64,000 nucleotides of DNA from Bacteroidales bacterium (GCA_029218405.1 JAQXRG010000103.1:1-64000), one strand, 5' to 3'; shown: positions 7,751 to 17,673, counted from the stretch's first letter. Translations and numbers: made by a program. The notes: generated by a model from the letters alone, not told the origin.

Positions 7751-10147
7751 ATGAAAGAAATCAAAGAATGGCGGATGCACCTTGCCCTCGCAGTGGCAAG
7801 CATCTTATTCATTTCCCTCGATGGACTGAACGCACAAACCATCCGTGGCATCGTGACCGAAGCCACCACCGGTGAGCCGATTGTCGGTGCCACCGTCGTA
7901 CTGAAAGAAACAACCCTGGGGACTGTCACTGACCTGGACGGCAAGTACATCCTGACCTCCATCCCCACCGGACGTTACACCGTGGAAGCCTCGTTCGTAG
8001 GCTTCGACCCGATGGCCAACAAGGAAGTGCTGGTGGCCGGTAACCGGGAAATGGTGCTGAACTTCGCCCTGAGCGAAAGCTCCCTCAGCCTGGGCGAGGT
8101 GACCATCCGTCCGGACGTGAACAAGGAAAAGGCCGTGAACCAGATGGCCATCGTCGGCGCGCGGATGCTGAGCATGGAGGAAGCCAGCCGCTATGCCGGC
8201 GGCTACAGCGACCCGGCCCGATTAGTGACCGCCTTCGCAGGCGTGACCGGTAGCCCCGACAACAACGGTATCTCCGTACACGGCAACGCGCCCCAGAGCC
8301 TGTCGTGGCGTCTGGAGGGCATTGAAATCAACAGCCCGAACCACTTCACCGATGCCTTCAACATGGGTACGGGCGTGGTGAGCGCCCTCAACTCGCACGT
8401 GCTGGGCAACTCCGACTTCTACAGCGGTGCCATGACCGCCGAATACGGCAATGCCCTGTCGGGCGTGATGGACATGAAGATGCGCAGCGGCAACAATCAG
8501 ACGTACCAGCATGCGCTCCAGCTCGGAACGCTGGGGGTGGAAGGCATCAGCGAAGGCCCCATCAGCCAGAAGGCCGGCTCTTCTTACCTGATCAATTACC
8601 GATACTCCTTCTCCACCCTCGCCCGCGAGATAGGTCTGCTCACGGTGGACGGTGACCAGGCCGACTTTCAGGACGTGAACTTCAAGTTCAACTTCCCCAC
8701 CCGCCTCGCGGGCACGTTCTCGGTCTTCGGACTGGGACTGAAGGACAAGTACTGGAACGACATTGAGGACGAGAACAAGCGCGAGACCTTCTACGACCAA
8801 GAGTACTTAGAGTCGCGGCAGACGATGTTCGTGGGCGGACTCTCCCACCATATCTACCTCGGCAAGGGCTGGAACTGGACCACCACGCTGGCCGGCTCGT
8901 ACTTCAAGAACGACGGCGACGACAGCTACTTCGACCTGGACTTCCAGCACAACTTCAAGGCCGGCGAGCTGAAGCCTTACGCCGTGATGCGCCAAAAGAA
9001 CTCGCAGCTCACCGCGCAGACCGCTCTCCAGAAACGCTTCAGCCACCAGTTCACCAGCAAGCTGGGCGCCACCTACTCGGAATACTACTTCGACATCCAC
9101 ATGAAGAAATCGGAAGCCCTGAACGAACCGCTGCCCGACACGTACCTCTACGAGGCCGACAGCCACACGGGACTGCTCACCGCCTACTTAGCCAACTCGT
9201 GGAAGTGGAACCGATTCTTCACGTTCAACTTCGGCCTGAACCTGCAGTACTTCCGCCTGAACGACGACAAGACCTTCGAGCCGCGCGCCGCCCTACAGTG
9301 GGAACCCGATGCCAAGAACACCTTCTCGCTGGGCTACGGCCTGCACAGCAAAATGGAAAAGATGGACGTATATTTCGTGAAGGACCCCACCCGCCACCAG
9401 TTCGTCAACCAGGACCTGAAGCTGAGCAAGGCCCACCACCTGCTGGCTTCGTGGATGTACCGCTTCAACGACCAGCTGAACTTCCGGGCCGAGGCCTACT
9501 ACCAACGCCTCTTCGACCTGCCCGTGGCCGCCGACCCTACGGACACCTACTGCATCATCAACCGCCGCGACTATTACGTGGACCGCGCCCTGAACAACGA
9601 GGGCAAGGGCCGCAACTACGGCATCGACCTGACACTGGAACGCTACATGCACGGCGGCTGGTACGGGATGCTGAACGGCTCCCTCTACAAGGCCGAGTAC
9701 CAGGCGCAGGACGGCGTGTGGCGCAACACCCGCTACAACCGCACCTTCTCCACTAAGATTCTGGGTGGTAAGGAATGGCTGATGGGCCGCCACAAGCAGA
9801 ACGTGCTGAGCGTGAACGCCAAGTTCACCCTGCAGGGCGGCATGCGCTACACTCCCGCCGACCTGCAGGCCACGAAGGAAGAATACTTCAGCCACCACCT
9901 GCCCGACGTGGCCTATGACGACAAGAACGCCTTTAGCCAACAGTACGCCCCCATCGGCGTGCTCGACCTGACCGTGAGCTACAAGATAGCGGGCAAGCAC
10001 TGCGACCACACCATTGCCGTGGAGGCACTGAACCTGACGGGCGTAAAGCCGCCCTATACGGACACGTACAACTACAAGTACGACCGCATGGACCTGATGT
10101 ACAGCTCGCTCTCGTTTCCGAGCATCTACTACCGCATCAGCTTCTGA
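7751..10147 (+). CDS. TonB-dependent outer-membrane receptor with carboxypeptidase-regulatory-like N-domain
   Basis: Outer-membrane beta-barrel for energised uptake. The 798-residue protein has a signal peptide (MKEIKEWRMHLALAVASILF, cleavage after LNAQ), then a CarboxypepD_reg-like domain (IRGIVTEATTGEPIVGATVVL), a plug domain, and a barrel rich in alternating aromatic residues ending in the typical terminal aromatic (YYRISF). It is shorter than SusC and no SusD gene follows, so a SusC-type glycan porter is less likely; the substrate is unknown. I chose ATG 7751 because the -7 box lies just upstream and the signal peptide starts there. Its position after the TPR/HTH regulator suggests regulation by it, which is inference. 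Confidence 0.88.
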   Translation: MKEIKEWRMHLALAVASILFISLDGLNAQTIRGIVTEATTGEPIVGATVVLKETTLGTVTDLDGKYILTSIPTGRYTVEASFVGFDPMANKEVLVAGNREMVLNFALSESSLSLGEVTIRPDVNKEKAVNQMAIVGARMLSMEEASRYAGGYSDPARLVTAFAGVTGSPDNNGISVHGNAPQSLSWRLEGIEINSPNHFTDAFNMGTGVVSALNSHVLGNSDFYSGAMTAEYGNALSGVMDMKMRSGNNQTYQHALQLGTLGVEGISEGPISQKAGSSYLINYRYSFSTLAREIGLLTVDGDQADFQDVNFKFNFPTRLAGTFSVFGLGLKDKYWNDIEDENKRETFYDQEYLESRQTMFVGGLSHHIYLGKGWNWTTTLAGSYFKNDGDDSYFDLDFQHNFKAGELKPYAVMRQKNSQLTAQTALQKRFSHQFTSKLGATYSEYYFDIHMKKSEALNEPLPDTYLYEADSHTGLLTAYLANSWKWNRFFTFNFGLNLQYFRLNDDKTFEPRAALQWEPDAKNTFSLGYGLHSKMEKMDVYFVKDPTRHQFVNQDLKLSKAHHLLASWMYRFNDQLNFRAEAYYQRLFDLPVAADPTDTYCIINRRDYYVDRALNNEGKGRNYGIDLTLERYMHGGWYGMLNGSLYKAEYQAQDGVWRNTRYNRTFSTKILGGKEWLMGRHKQNVLSVNAKFTLQGGMRYTPADLQATKEEYFSHHLPDVAYDDKNAFSQQYAPIGVLDLTVSYKIAGKHCDHTIAVEALNLTGVKPPYTDTYNYKYDRMDLMYSSLSFPSIYYRISF

Positions 10148-10168
10148 TGACGGCTACTGCCAAAAAAT

Positions 10169-10215
10169 CCCCGCACATACGCTTTCCAGAAAGAAAGGTA
10201 TGTGCGGGGTTTTTC
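10169..10215. terminator. Bidirectional terminator between convergent genes
   Basis: A perfect 12-bp stem, CCCCGCACATAC (10169-10180) with its complement (10198-10209), has a 17-base loop. It is followed by a T run on the plus strand and preceded by six A residues, which act as a T run on the minus strand. It serves both the TonB receptor and the minus-strand trxA cluster. Confidence 0.9.
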
Positions 10216-10246
10216 TTGGGGGTACGGAACATGTCCCGTCCCATCG

Positions 10247-10582
10247 TTATTCCACCTCTCCGAGCGAGTTGCCGTATTCCATCTCACCCTGTACCACGAA
10301 GAACACGTCATCGGCCTCGTAAGGCCCCATGCCGTCCTTCTTCGCCGCCTTGAGGATGAAATCCACGATCTCGTCCTGGTCGATGTTGATAAAGCCTTCC
10401 TCGTCGGGCTCCACATCCAGACAACCGCTGGTGGTGTAGTAATCTACAATCACATCGAGCATGTAGTACAAGTCCTCGTCGGTGAACTTCTCCTTCAGCT
10501 CCTGCGGCAGGTAGTTCTTGATGAACTCCACTGTCTTCTCGTCGTCCTCATCGTCCAACAAGAAATCCTCTTCCTGTGCCAT
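10247..10582 (-). CDS. Conserved small acidic protein downstream of trxA
   Basis: A very acidic 111-residue protein with no signal peptide or membrane segment. It begins MAQEEDFLLDDEDD and contains KYLPQELKEKF-like (NYLPQELKEKF) and YYMLDVIVDYY helices. I recognise it only as a conserved Bacteroidales hypothetical. A GTG start two codons upstream (10588) is possible; the ATG at 10582 fits equally well. It lies about 33 bases after trxA on the same strand and shares the bidirectional terminator, so dnaE, trxA and this gene may be cotranscribed. No function can be assigned. Confidence 0.75.
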   Translation of the reverse strand: MAQEEDFLLDDEDDEKTVEFIKNYLPQELKEKFTDEDLYYMLDVIVDYYTTSGCLDVEPDEEGFINIDQDEIVDFILKAAKKDGMGPYEADDVFFVVQGEMEYGNSLGEVE

Positions 10583-10615
10583 ATCCACTGTTCGTGCTAA
10601 GTGAGACGGAAGGGA

Positions 10616-10930
10616 TTAGAGCAGGGCTTCCACCTTGGCCTGCAGGGCCGACTTCGTGGTAGCGCCCACCTGCTTGTCCACCACCTCGCCGTTCTTGATG
10701 AACAGCACGGTAGGGATGCTGCGGACACCGAACTGAGCGGGCAGCTCGTCGTTCTCGTCCACGTCGCACTTGCCGATGTTCACACGGTCCTTGTACTCCT
10801 CGGCCAGTTCCTCGATGTAAGGAGAGATCTGCTTGCAGGGACCACACCAAGTGGCCCAAAAGTCCAACACCACGGGCTTGCCTTCGGCCACGATGGATTC
10901 GTAATTGCTGTCTGTAATGCTTAATGCCAT
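10616..10930 (-). CDS. trxA: Thioredoxin
   Basis: Small cytoplasmic dithiol-disulfide oxidoreductase. The 104-residue protein has the active site FWATWCGPCKQ (residues about 24-34), the conserved cis-proline segment SIPTVLFIKNG, and the C-terminal helix, all of standard spacing. There is no signal peptide. It lies downstream of dnaE, but a -7 box directly after the dnaE stop suggests its own promoter. Confidence 0.96.
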   Translation of the reverse strand: MALSITDSNYESIVAEGKPVVLDFWATWCGPCKQISPYIEELAEEYKDRVNIGKCDVDENDELPAQFGVRSIPTVLFIKNGEVVDKQVGATTKSALQAKVEALL

Positions 10931-10967
10931 AATGATATTGTTTTAATGGTTATTGAATATTCTGCGG

Positions 10968-11000
10968 CAAAGATACTAATTAATTTTATAGGCCAGCCAA
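10968..11000 (-). promoter_or_regulatory. Promoter for trxA, partly inside the dnaE 3' end
   Basis: On the minus strand TATCTTTG (10968-10975) follows the dnaE stop directly. A TTG at 10998-11000, about 22 bases upstream, lies inside the dnaE coding end. Confidence 0.6.
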
Positions 11001-14000
11001 GGTTGGCTCTTTAAATAATTCACCATTTCCTTCCGGACGGTGATTTTCTGCGTGCGCGAGAGGAGGCTGACGTACATCTGGCCATCCTCGTCCTGCACGT
11101 AGAACGCCAGTTCCGTGTTGCCGGGGCTCTTCTTCACCAAGGCCGACATCTCGGCGATGAACTCGTCATCGACCGCCGTGAGCGGCAGCGAGACCGTGAG
11201 CTTCTGGATGAGCCGGTCCTTCACCTCGGGCAGCAGCTCGATGGCGCCTACCTTCACCTCCCACTCGTCGGGCTTCCACTGGCGGGGCTGGCACTTGGCG
11301 TGCATGTACAGGAACATCCCCTCGGCGAAGAAGTTCTTCTTCTCCACCCAGTCATTGCCGAAGAAGGCGAACTCCGCCACGCCGGAATAGTCCTCCACCT
11401 TGGCCACCCCATAGGGCTTGCCCGTCTTGGTGAATCCCTCACGCACCCCCGTCACGATGCCGCCCAGCAGCAGGTCACGGTTCTGCAGCGGCGTGAGGTC
11501 GGAGAGCTCCGCCATGTGCGCGGAGCACACGTTCTCCAGGATGACGGCATACTCGTCGAGCGGATGGGCGGAGAGGTAAATGCCCACCAAATCCCGCTCG
11601 CGGTTGAGCCGCTCCAGGTCGCTCCAGGCCGGTGCCGGGACAATCTCGGGCGTGGCCACCTCCACCTCGTGCTCGCCGCCGAAGAGGGAGTTGACAACGG
11701 CGGCCTTGTCGAGCTGGTACTTGTTGCCGTAACGGATGAGCACGTCGGAGAAGCTCTCATCCTTGGCGTTCTTCTGGAAGAAGTCCTCGCGCTTGATGCC
11801 CTCAAAGCTGTCGAACGCGCCCGACAAGGCCAGGTTCTCCACGTTCTTCCGGTTGCAGGCGGACAGGTTGACCCGCTGCACGAAGTCGAAGATGGTCTTG
11901 AAGGGGCCGTTCTTCTCGCGTTCCGCCAGGATGGCCTGCACGGCGCCTTCGCCCACGCCCTTCACGGCACCGAGGCCGAAGCGGATGTCGCCCTTGGCGT
12001 TGACGGAGAACTTCAGGCTACTCTCGTTGACATCAGGGCCCAGCACCCGGATGCCCGTCGCCTTGCACTCGTCCATCAGCTTGGTGATTTCGGTGATGTT
12101 CGAGATGTTGCGGCTCATGGTGGCCGCCATGTATTCCGACGGATAGTTGGCCTTGAGGTACGCGGTCTGGTAGGCCACCCATGAGTAGCACGTGGCGTGC
12201 GACTTGTTGAAGGCGTACGAGGCGAACTTCTCCCAGTCGGTCCAGATCTTCTCGAGCACCTTCGGGTCGTGCCCGTTCTTCTGGCCGCCGCTGATGAACT
12301 TGGGCTTCATGTGGTCCAGCTTGTCGCGCAGCTTCTTACCCATGGCCTTACGCAGGGCGTCCGACTCGCCGCGCGTGAAGTCGGCCAGCAGGCGCGACAG
12401 CAGCATGACCTGCTCCTGATAGACGGTGATGCCATAGGTGTCCTTCAGGTACTTCTCCATGATGGGGATGTCGTACTCGATGGGCTTCCGGCCCTGCTTG
12501 CGGTCGATGAAGTCGGGGATGTAGTCCATCGGTCCCGGACGGTAGAGGGCGTTCATGGCGATGAGGTCCTCGAAGGTGGTGGGCTGCAGCTCGCGCAGGT
12601 ACTTCTGCATGCCCGCCGACTCGAACTGGAAGGTGCCGATGGTGCGCCCTTCGGTGTAGAGCCGGTACGTGGCCGGGTCGTCGATGGGAATATTGTCGAT
12701 GTTCAGTTCGATGCCCTTGCTGTGGCGGATGTTCTCAATGGCCTCCTTGATGATGGAGAGGGTCTTCAGGCCCAGGAAGTCCATCTTGATGAGCCCGGTA
12801 TCCTCGATGACGGAGCCTTCGTACTGGGTGACCAGCATCTTCTCGCCGGTCTCCTTGTCATCGGCCGTGCTGACCGGCACCCAGTCGGTGATGTCATCGC
12901 GGCAGATGATGGTGCCGCAGGCGTGCACGCCGGTGTTGCGCACGTTGCCCTCCAGCATCTTGGCGTACTTGATGGTGTCGCGCAGCACGGGGTCCGACGA
13001 GACCTCCGCCTGCTGCAGCTCGGGCACGTAGGCGATGGCGTTGGGCAGGTTGAGCTTCTTGTCAGGAATCTTGTCGGGCACCAGCTTGCACAGGCGGTCC
13101 GACTCTGCCAACGGCAGCTTCTGCACCCGCGCCACGTCCTTGATGGCCAGCTTGGTGGCCATGGTGCCGTAGGTGATGATGTGGGCCACCTTCTCCTGAC
13201 CGTACTTCTCCGTCACCCAGTTCAGCACACGGCCGCGGCCGTCATCGTCGAAGTCCACGTCGATATCGGGCAGCGAGATACGGTCGGGGTTCAGGAAACG
13301 CTCGAACAGCAGGTCGTACTTGATGGGGTCAATCTGCGTGATGCCGAGGCAGTAGGCCACCGCCGAGCCTGCGGCCGAGCCACGGCCCGGCCCCACGGAC
13401 ACATCCAGCTGGTTGCGCGCCGCCGCGATGAAGTCCTGCACGATGAGGAAGTAGCCCGGGAAACCCATGGTCTTCATGATGTGCAGCTCGAACTTGATGC
13501 GCTCCTTCACCTCGTCGGAGTAGTCGGCACCGTAGCGGCGCACCGCGCCGTCGTAGGCCAGCTTGGCCAAATAGTCGGCCTCCAGCTTGATGCGGTAGAG
13601 CTTGTCGTAGCCCCCCAGGCGGTCAATCTTGGCCTGTGCCGCCGCCTCGTCCATCACCACGCGCCCGTTCTCGTCCTGCGTGAACTCGTCGAAGAGGTCC
13701 TTCTCGGTGTATTTCCGGCGGTACTCCTCCTCGGTGCCGAAATCCTCGGGGATGGCGAAGGTAGGCATGATGGGCGCATGGTCGATGCTGTAGAACTCCA
13801 CCTGGTCACAGATGTCGCAGGTATTGGCCAACGCCTCGGGGATGTCGGCGAAGACCTCGTTCATCTCCTCGCGGGTCTTCATCCACTCCTGCTTGGAGTA
13901 CAGCATACGGGTAGGGTCGTCCAAGTCCTTGCCCGTGCTCAGGCAGATAAGGCGATCGTGTGCCTCGGCATTCTCCTCGTCCACAAAGTGCACGTCGTTG

Positions 14001-14779
14001 GTGCACACCAGCTTGATGCCGTACTTCCGCGCGTACTCCACCAGCTTGGCGTTCACCACCTGCTGCAGGGCGTACGCCTCGTGGTTGGCACGGGCCACCG
14101 TGGCCTTGTGGCGCTGCAGCTCCAAGTAGAAGTCGCTGCCGAACACCCGCTGGTACCACTGCACCGCCTCTTCCGCCTCCTCGAACTGGCCGGCCGTGAT
14201 GCGGCGCGGAATCTCCCCGCCGAGGCAGGCCGAGCAGACAATCAGTCCCTCGCGGTACTTCTCCAGCTCCACCCGGTCCGTGCGGGGCCGGTTGTAGAAG
14301 CCTTCGGTCCATGCCTTCGACACCAGCTTGATGAGGTTGTGGTAGCCCTTCTCGTTCTTGGCCAGCACCACGAGGTGATAGCCTCCCTGATCGGGTTTTC
14401 CTTCCTTATTATATAAGCGCCGGCGCGCCACGTACATCTCGCAGCCGATGATGGGCTTGAAGAGCCGCTTCTTCGCCGCTTCCAGCCGTTCACGACAGTC
14501 AGCCAGCTCCGCTTCCAGATTGTCCACGGTCTCCTTCCCGCTTTCCAAGGCGGCAATCCGCTTCTTCAGGTCCTTTATCTCGCCGTTCGTCCCACCATTC
14601 TTCTTGTTCACATAGTTAAAAAACTCCTTGATGCCGAACATGTTACCATGGTCCGTCACCGCAATGCCCCGCATGCCGTTGGCGATAGCCTTATCCACCA
14701 ACCGGGAAATGGAAGCCTGTCCGTCCAGTATCGAGTACTGGGTGTGGACATGCAAATGCACAAAATCCTGCATAATCAC
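10976..14779 (-). CDS. dnaE: DNA polymerase III subunit alpha
   Basis: Replicative polymerase of the cytoplasmic replisome. The 1267-residue protein starts with the PHP domain ([25 protein letters not shown]). An insert near residues 65-105 is rich in charged coiled-coil sequence ([12 protein letters not shown]); similar inserts are usual in Bacteroides DnaE. The polymerase core shows PGRGSAAGS and the catalytic aspartates in [11 protein letters not shown], followed by NTGVHACG, tandem HhH, an OB fold ([22 protein letters not shown]) and a short C-terminal region. MIMQDF at 14779 or MQDF two codons on are both possible starts. A good promoter lies just upstream; psd is divergent. Confidence 0.97.
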   Translation of the reverse strand: MIMQDFVHLHVHTQYSILDGQASISRLVDKAIANGMRGIAVTDHGNMFGIKEFFNYVNKKNGGTNGEIKDLKKRIAALESGKETVDNLEAELADCRERLEAAKKRLFKPIIGCEMYVARRRLYNKEGKPDQGGYHLVVLAKNEKGYHNLIKLVSKAWTEGFYNRPRTDRVELEKYREGLIVCSACLGGEIPRRITAGQFEEAEEAVQWYQRVFGSDFYLELQRHKATVARANHEAYALQQVVNAKLVEYARKYGIKLVCTNDVHFVDEENAEAHDRLICLSTGKDLDDPTRMLYSKQEWMKTREEMNEVFADIPEALANTCDICDQVEFYSIDHAPIMPTFAIPEDFGTEEEYRRKYTEKDLFDEFTQDENGRVVMDEAAAQAKIDRLGGYDKLYRIKLEADYLAKLAYDGAVRRYGADYSDEVKERIKFELHIMKTMGFPGYFLIVQDFIAAARNQLDVSVGPGRGSAAGSAVAYCLGITQIDPIKYDLLFERFLNPDRISLPDIDVDFDDDGRGRVLNWVTEKYGQEKVAHIITYGTMATKLAIKDVARVQKLPLAESDRLCKLVPDKIPDKKLNLPNAIAYVPELQQAEVSSDPVLRDTIKYAKMLEGNVRNTGVHACGTIICRDDITDWVPVSTADDKETGEKMLVTQYEGSVIEDTGLIKMDFLGLKTLSIIKEAIENIRHSKGIELNIDNIPIDDPATYRLYTEGRTIGTFQFESAGMQKYLRELQPTTFEDLIAMNALYRPGPMDYIPDFIDRKQGRKPIEYDIPIMEKYLKDTYGITVYQEQVMLLSRLLADFTRGESDALRKAMGKKLRDKLDHMKPKFISGGQKNGHDPKVLEKIWTDWEKFASYAFNKSHATCYSWVAYQTAYLKANYPSEYMAATMSRNISNITEITKLMDECKATGIRVLGPDVNESSLKFSVNAKGDIRFGLGAVKGVGEGAVQAILAEREKNGPFKTIFDFVQRVNLSACNRKNVENLALSGAFDSFEGIKREDFFQKNAKDESFSDVLIRYGNKYQLDKAAVVNSLFGGEHEVEVATPEIVPAPAWSDLERLNRERDLVGIYLSAHPLDEYAVILENVCSAHMAELSDLTPLQNRDLLLGGIVTGVREGFTKTGKPYGVAKVEDYSGVAEFAFFGNDWVEKKNFFAEGMFLYMHAKCQPRQWKPDEWEVKVGAIELLPEVKDRLIQKLTVSLPLTAVDDEFIAEMSALVKKSPGNTELAFYVQDEDGQMYVSLLSRTQKITVRKEMVNYLKSQPWLAYKIN

Positions 14780-14800
14780 TGTCTAATTTGGAAACGGAAA

Positions 14801-14831
14801 CAAAGATACCATCCTTCGGCGAAACGGCCAA
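14801..14831 (-). promoter_or_regulatory. Promoter for dnaE
   Basis: On the minus strand TTG (14829-14831), 20 bases, then TATCTTTG (14801-14808). This is close to the ideal Bacteroidetes promoter and leaves a leader of under 20 bases. Confidence 0.75.
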
Positions 14832-14899
14832 GTTCCGGAGGAAAAGAATCCTATTTTCCCACTTTTTTACACCTATTCTGCAATTCCAGGGGCAAATTC

Positions 14900-14930
14900 T
14901 TGCAGATTTTTCAGAAAAGACGTATTTTTG
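14900..14930 (+). promoter_or_regulatory. Promoter for the psd-pssA operon
   Basis: TTG (14900-14902) and TATTTTTG (14923-14930) are 20 bases apart, and the box is 22 bases before the psd ATG. A frame open further upstream runs through this promoter and is not translated. Confidence 0.7.
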
Positions 14931-14952
14931 CCGGATAAACGCAGTATTTTGT

Positions 14953-15648
14953 ATGGCCCAATTAAAGAGAATAAAGAAAATAAAGAAGATACGGCTACAC
15001 CGTGAAGGCACACATATCCTCCTGACCAGCGCCGTCCTATTGCTATTAGTCAATGCAGCCATCTACTGGGGAATATCGTGCAAGGTGCCTTTTTATGTGA
15101 CCGCTACCGTGAGTGTGTTTGTCTATCTGATGATGGTCAACTTCTTCCGATGTCCCATCCGCCTGTTCGAGGGGGACACCGAGAAGCTGGTCGTAGCACC
15201 TGCCGACGGCAAGATTGTGGTGATTGAGGAGGTGGACGAGCACGAGTACTTCCACGACCGCCGGCTGATGATTTCTATCTTCATGAGTGTGACAAACGTG
15301 CATGCCAACTGGTATCCGGTGGACGGCGTGGTGCGCCACATCGAGCACCACAACGGGCGCTTCATGAAGGCCTACCTGCCCAAGGCCAGCACCGAGAACG
15401 AACGCTCGATGGTGGTCATCGAGACACCGCAGGGACACATGGTCATGGCGCGGCAGATTGCCGGCGCGGTGGCTCGCCGCATTGTCACCTATGCGGAAGA
15501 AGGAGAGGAATGCTTCATCGACGAGCACATGGGATTCATCAAGTTCGGCTCGCGGGTGGATGTCTATCTGCCGCTCGGCAGCGAGGTCTGCGTGAGCATG
15601 GGGCAGCACACCACCGGCAACCAGACCGTCATTGCCCGTTTAAAATAA
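14953..15648 (+). CDS. psd: Phosphatidylserine decarboxylase, short proenzyme form
   Basis: Inner-membrane enzyme that converts phosphatidylserine to phosphatidylethanolamine using a pyruvoyl group made by self-cleavage. The 231-residue protein has two hydrophobic segments near residues 20-60, then the [11 protein letters not shown] and [15 protein letters not shown] motifs. The cleavage site is the Gly-Ser of [13 protein letters not shown], whose serine becomes the pyruvoyl group. Length fits the short archaeal-type form common in Bacteroidetes. Start is ATG 14953, just after the promoter. It is followed after 12 bases by pssA, which makes its substrate. Confidence 0.95.
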   Translation: MAQLKRIKKIKKIRLHREGTHILLTSAVLLLLVNAAIYWGISCKVPFYVTATVSVFVYLMMVNFFRCPIRLFEGDTEKLVVAPADGKIVVIEEVDEHEYFHDRRLMISIFMSVTNVHANWYPVDGVVRHIEHHNGRFMKAYLPKASTENERSMVVIETPQGHMVMARQIAGAVARRIVTYAEEGEECFIDEHMGFIKFGSRVDVYLPLGSEVCVSMGQHTTGNQTVIARLK

Positions 15649-15660
15649 GGAGAACAGCGC

Positions 15661-16371
15661 ATGAAACCCAATGCAATCGTCAGAAATATCCCGAACCTGC
15701 TGACCAGCTGCAACCTCTTCTCGGGGTGCGTGGCCAGCGTGATGGCTTTCCAAGGCACGTACGAGGCAGCGTTGCTGTTCATCGTCATCGGTGCTGTGTT
15801 CGACTTCTTCGACGGGATGACAGCCCGCCTGCTAAGGGTAACCTCCCCCATCGGCAAGGAGCTGGACTCTTTGGCCGACGACATCACCTTCGGACTGGCA
15901 CCTGCCGCCATCGTCTATTCCCTGTTCGGCGAAGTGCAGTATCCCACCTTTCTGGAAGAAGCAGACGCATGGCTGCCTTACAGTGCTTTCCTAATCGCCG
16001 TCTTCTCCGGACTCCGGTTAGCGAAGTTCAACATCGACACCCGTCAGACCAGCTCATTCATCGGCATGCCGACACCGGCCAATGCCTTGTTCTGGGGCTC
16101 GTTGGTGGTGGGCCAGCACGATTTTCTGGTCTCTTCCTCCTTCAACGCCCTGTACCTGCTGGCCTTGGTGATGGTCATGTCCCTGCTGTTGGTGGCCGAG
16201 CTTCCCATGTTCTCGCTCAAGTTCAAGGACCTGTCGTGGCGCCACAACTGGGTGAGCTACCTCTTCCTGCTGGTATGCCTTCCCTTGCTGTTGGTCTTCC
16301 GGCTGAGTGGGCTGGCTGCCATCATCGTGTGGTACATCCTGCTGTCCTTGCTGACCCGTCCAAAAGCCTGA
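15661..16371 (+). CDS. pssA: CDP-diacylglycerol-serine O-phosphatidyltransferase
   Basis: Membrane enzyme that makes phosphatidylserine from CDP-diacylglycerol and serine, directly feeding the upstream psd product. The 236-residue protein carries the CDP-alcohol phosphatidyltransferase signature with the spacing DG-x2-AR-x8-G-x3-D-x3-D (FDGMTARLL, then GKELDSLADD). Several transmembrane helices follow. It is in an operon with psd and the DUF4834 gene. Confidence 0.95.
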   Translation: MKPNAIVRNIPNLLTSCNLFSGCVASVMAFQGTYEAALLFIVIGAVFDFFDGMTARLLRVTSPIGKELDSLADDITFGLAPAAIVYSLFGEVQYPTFLEEADAWLPYSAFLIAVFSGLRLAKFNIDTRQTSSFIGMPTPANALFWGSLVVGQHDFLVSSSFNALYLLALVMVMSLLLVAELPMFSLKFKDLSWRHNWVSYLFLLVCLPLLLVFRLSGLAAIIVWYILLSLLTRPKA

Positions 16372-16375
16372 TGCC

Positions 16376-16660
16376 ATGCTGCACCTGCTGGGATTTCTCT
16401 TGATTCTTGTCCTGATGGTCATCGTCATTGGACTGACGCTGCTGTCGAAACTGCTCGGCACGCTGTTCGGCTGGGGCCGCAAGGCGACCGACAGCTTCCG
16501 GCGCGGCCCCTCCTCTACCCACGATACCTCCGCTCACGGCTCCTCCGCACGGACTTCTGATTCCTCCTCCACCCAGACCACTTCCGCCTCATTGCCCAAG
16601 AAGAGAATCTTCGGGGACGACGAAGGGGAATATGTCGATTTCGAGGAAATCAAGGAGTAG
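16376..16660 (+). CDS. DUF4834 family small membrane protein
   Basis: A 94-residue protein with one N-terminal transmembrane helix (LLGFLLILVLMVIVIGLTLL), a Ser/Thr-rich low-complexity linker, and the conserved acidic C-terminus FGDDEGEYVDFEEIKE. This layout and its place after pssA match DUF4834 of Bacteroidetes. Function is unknown; location suggests a role linked to phospholipid synthesis, but that is only context. It starts 4 bases after the pssA stop. Confidence 0.85.
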   Translation: MLHLLGFLLILVLMVIVIGLTLLSKLLGTLFGWGRKATDSFRRGPSSTHDTSAHGSSARTSDSSSTQTTSASLPKKRIFGDDEGEYVDFEEIKE

Positions 16661-16762
16661 CGTACACTGTCTATCGGATACCGGACAGTGCGGAGCCAAT
16701 ATTAATAGTTCCTTATTTATCAGCTATTTGTAAAATGTAGATTGAGATGTAGAGCGACATTC

Positions 16763-16794
16763 TTTGGTGGTGTGTGCTGATTGAGCTACCTTTG
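16763..16794 (+). promoter_or_regulatory. Near-ideal orphan Bacteroidetes promoter
   Basis: TTTG (16763-16766), exactly 20 bases, then TACCTTTG (16787-16794). No plus-strand gene follows for more than 700 bases. Confidence 0.8.
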
Positions 16795-16800
16795 TGACAT

Positions 16801-16932
16801 CCAAATAAAGCTATCTCTGCAACAACACATCCACTCATTGCTCGCGAACAGTAAAGGCCAAACACAACAAAAAAGCATTATAGATTGTCTGCCCCTGCCT
16901 GTCGGGAACGACGGGCAGGGGCAGTGTTTTTT
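16801..16932 (+). ncRNA. Candidate small RNA of about 130 nt
   Basis: Bounded by an orphan promoter (16763-16794) and a strong terminator (16889-16932). The start is estimated at about 7 bases after the -7 box. The 5' part is A-rich and probably unstructured (CAACAACACATCC, CACAACAAAAAAGC), which would suit base pairing or Hfq-like binding. I do not recognise a known family; 6S RNA is an alternative but I cannot see its large open bubble. No plausible short coding frame with family features was found. Confidence 0.5.
16889..16932 (+). terminator. Strong intrinsic terminator of the candidate small RNA
   Basis: A 15-bp stem with one G-T wobble (16889-16903 with 16910-16924) has a 6-base loop GGGAAC and is followed by TGTTTTTT. 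The T run is only on the plus-strand side, so it does not primarily serve tadA. Confidence 0.85.
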
Positions 16933-16991
16933 CCGCCCCATCACCGTACTTACCGCTTGCGACGCAAGCTTTCTGTTTCTGCGGCTGAAGC

Positions 16992-17426
16992 CTACCGCTT
17001 CCGCTGGAAGAACGCCTTCATCAGGGCGGCGCACTCATCGGCCAACACTCCCTGCACGACCTCCGTCTTGGGGTGCAAGGCCTGGGGCGCATACCGGAGG
17101 AAGCCCCGTTTCTCATCGGCCGCGCCAAAGACCACGCGGGCGGTCTGCGACCATCCGATGGCACCGGCACACATCACACAGGGTTCCACAGTGACATAGA
17201 GCGTGCACCCGGTCAGATACTTCGCGCCCAGCGCGTTGGCCGCCGCCGTGATGGCCTGCATCTCGGCATGGGCGGTCACATCGTTCAATGTCTCGGTCAG
17301 GTTGTGCGCACGGGCAATGATGCGGTCACGGCAGACCACCACCGCCCCCACGGGCACTTCGCCCCTTTCGGCCGCCTTGGCCGCCTCCTGCAGCGCCTGC
17401 CGCATGTAATACAAATCGTCCGCCAT
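16992..17426 (-). CDS. tadA: tRNA-specific adenosine deaminase
   Basis: Zinc enzyme that deaminates A34 to inosine in tRNA-Arg(ACG). The 144-residue protein has the cytidine-deaminase-fold zinc and catalytic motifs HAEMQAI and EPCVMCAGAIGWS. The family's N-terminal MRQALQEAAKA and RGEVPVGAVVV are present and length is typical. A general nucleoside deaminase is the alternative call. It lies 4 bases after the upstream small gene on the same strand. Confidence 0.92.
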   Translation of the reverse strand: MADDLYYMRQALQEAAKAAERGEVPVGAVVVCRDRIIARAHNLTETLNDVTAHAEMQAITAAANALGAKYLTGCTLYVTVEPCVMCAGAIGWSQTARVVFGAADEKRGFLRYAPQALHPKTEVVQGVLADECAALMKAFFQRKR

Positions 17427-17430
17427 CGTC

Positions 17431-17664
17431 TTACCTCCTCATATCATGCTCCTTGAAAAGCGTGGGATAATCCTCCTCCATGTTCTGGTGGATAAAGGAC
17501 AATATCGTCTCCCGGAACCAGCGCGCCTTGTTCGTTATCTGGTACTTCTCCAGGTAACGGTCCACAATCTGCACTTCTTCCTCACTCATCAGGCACACCA
17601 GCCGCTTCTTGCGGGGCGGCACCGATGCTGGCACTTTCTTGCGTTTTTTTCCGTCGTTAATCAT
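17431..17664 (-). CDS. Small basic conserved protein, possibly DNA-binding
   Basis: A 77-residue protein with a Lys/Arg-rich N-terminus (GKKRKKVPASVPPRKKR) and a C-terminal helical part (SEEEVQIVDRYLEKY, KARWFRETIL) that resembles a ribbon-helix-helix or mobilisation-type fold, by eye only. I chose ATG 17664; a longer frame to 17715 would run through the promoter. Its -7 box ends only about 10 bases before the start, so the transcript would be leaderless or nearly so. It is probably cotranscribed with tadA, 4 bases downstream. Function unknown. Confidence 0.7.
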   Translation of the reverse strand: MINDGKKRKKVPASVPPRKKRLVCLMSEEEVQIVDRYLEKYQITNKARWFRETILSFIHQNMEEDYPTLFKEHDMRR

Positions 17665-17673
17665 AAGTATCGG

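Larger units (their letters stand above)
16661..16991. other. Intergenic region with its own promoter and terminator
   Basis: No gene is seen in these 331 bases. They hold a weak hairpin at 16665-16690 without a T run, and then the promoter and terminator of a candidate small RNA. Frames of 60-140 codons here are interrupted by these signals or extend antisense into tadA. Confidence 0.7.

Noticed and set aside
12197..14416. A 739-codon open frame opposite dnaE
   Set aside because: It lies wholly within dnaE on the other strand, lacks known motifs, and follows from dnaE codon use.
16665..16690. A hairpin just after the DUF4834 gene considered as its terminator
   Set aside because: The stem is bulged and no T run follows; the strong terminator is at 16889-16932.
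16781..17199. Plus-strand frames of 100-137 codons between the DUF4834 gene and tadA
   Set aside because: They run through the candidate small RNA terminator and then antisense to tadA, whose motifs are clear.
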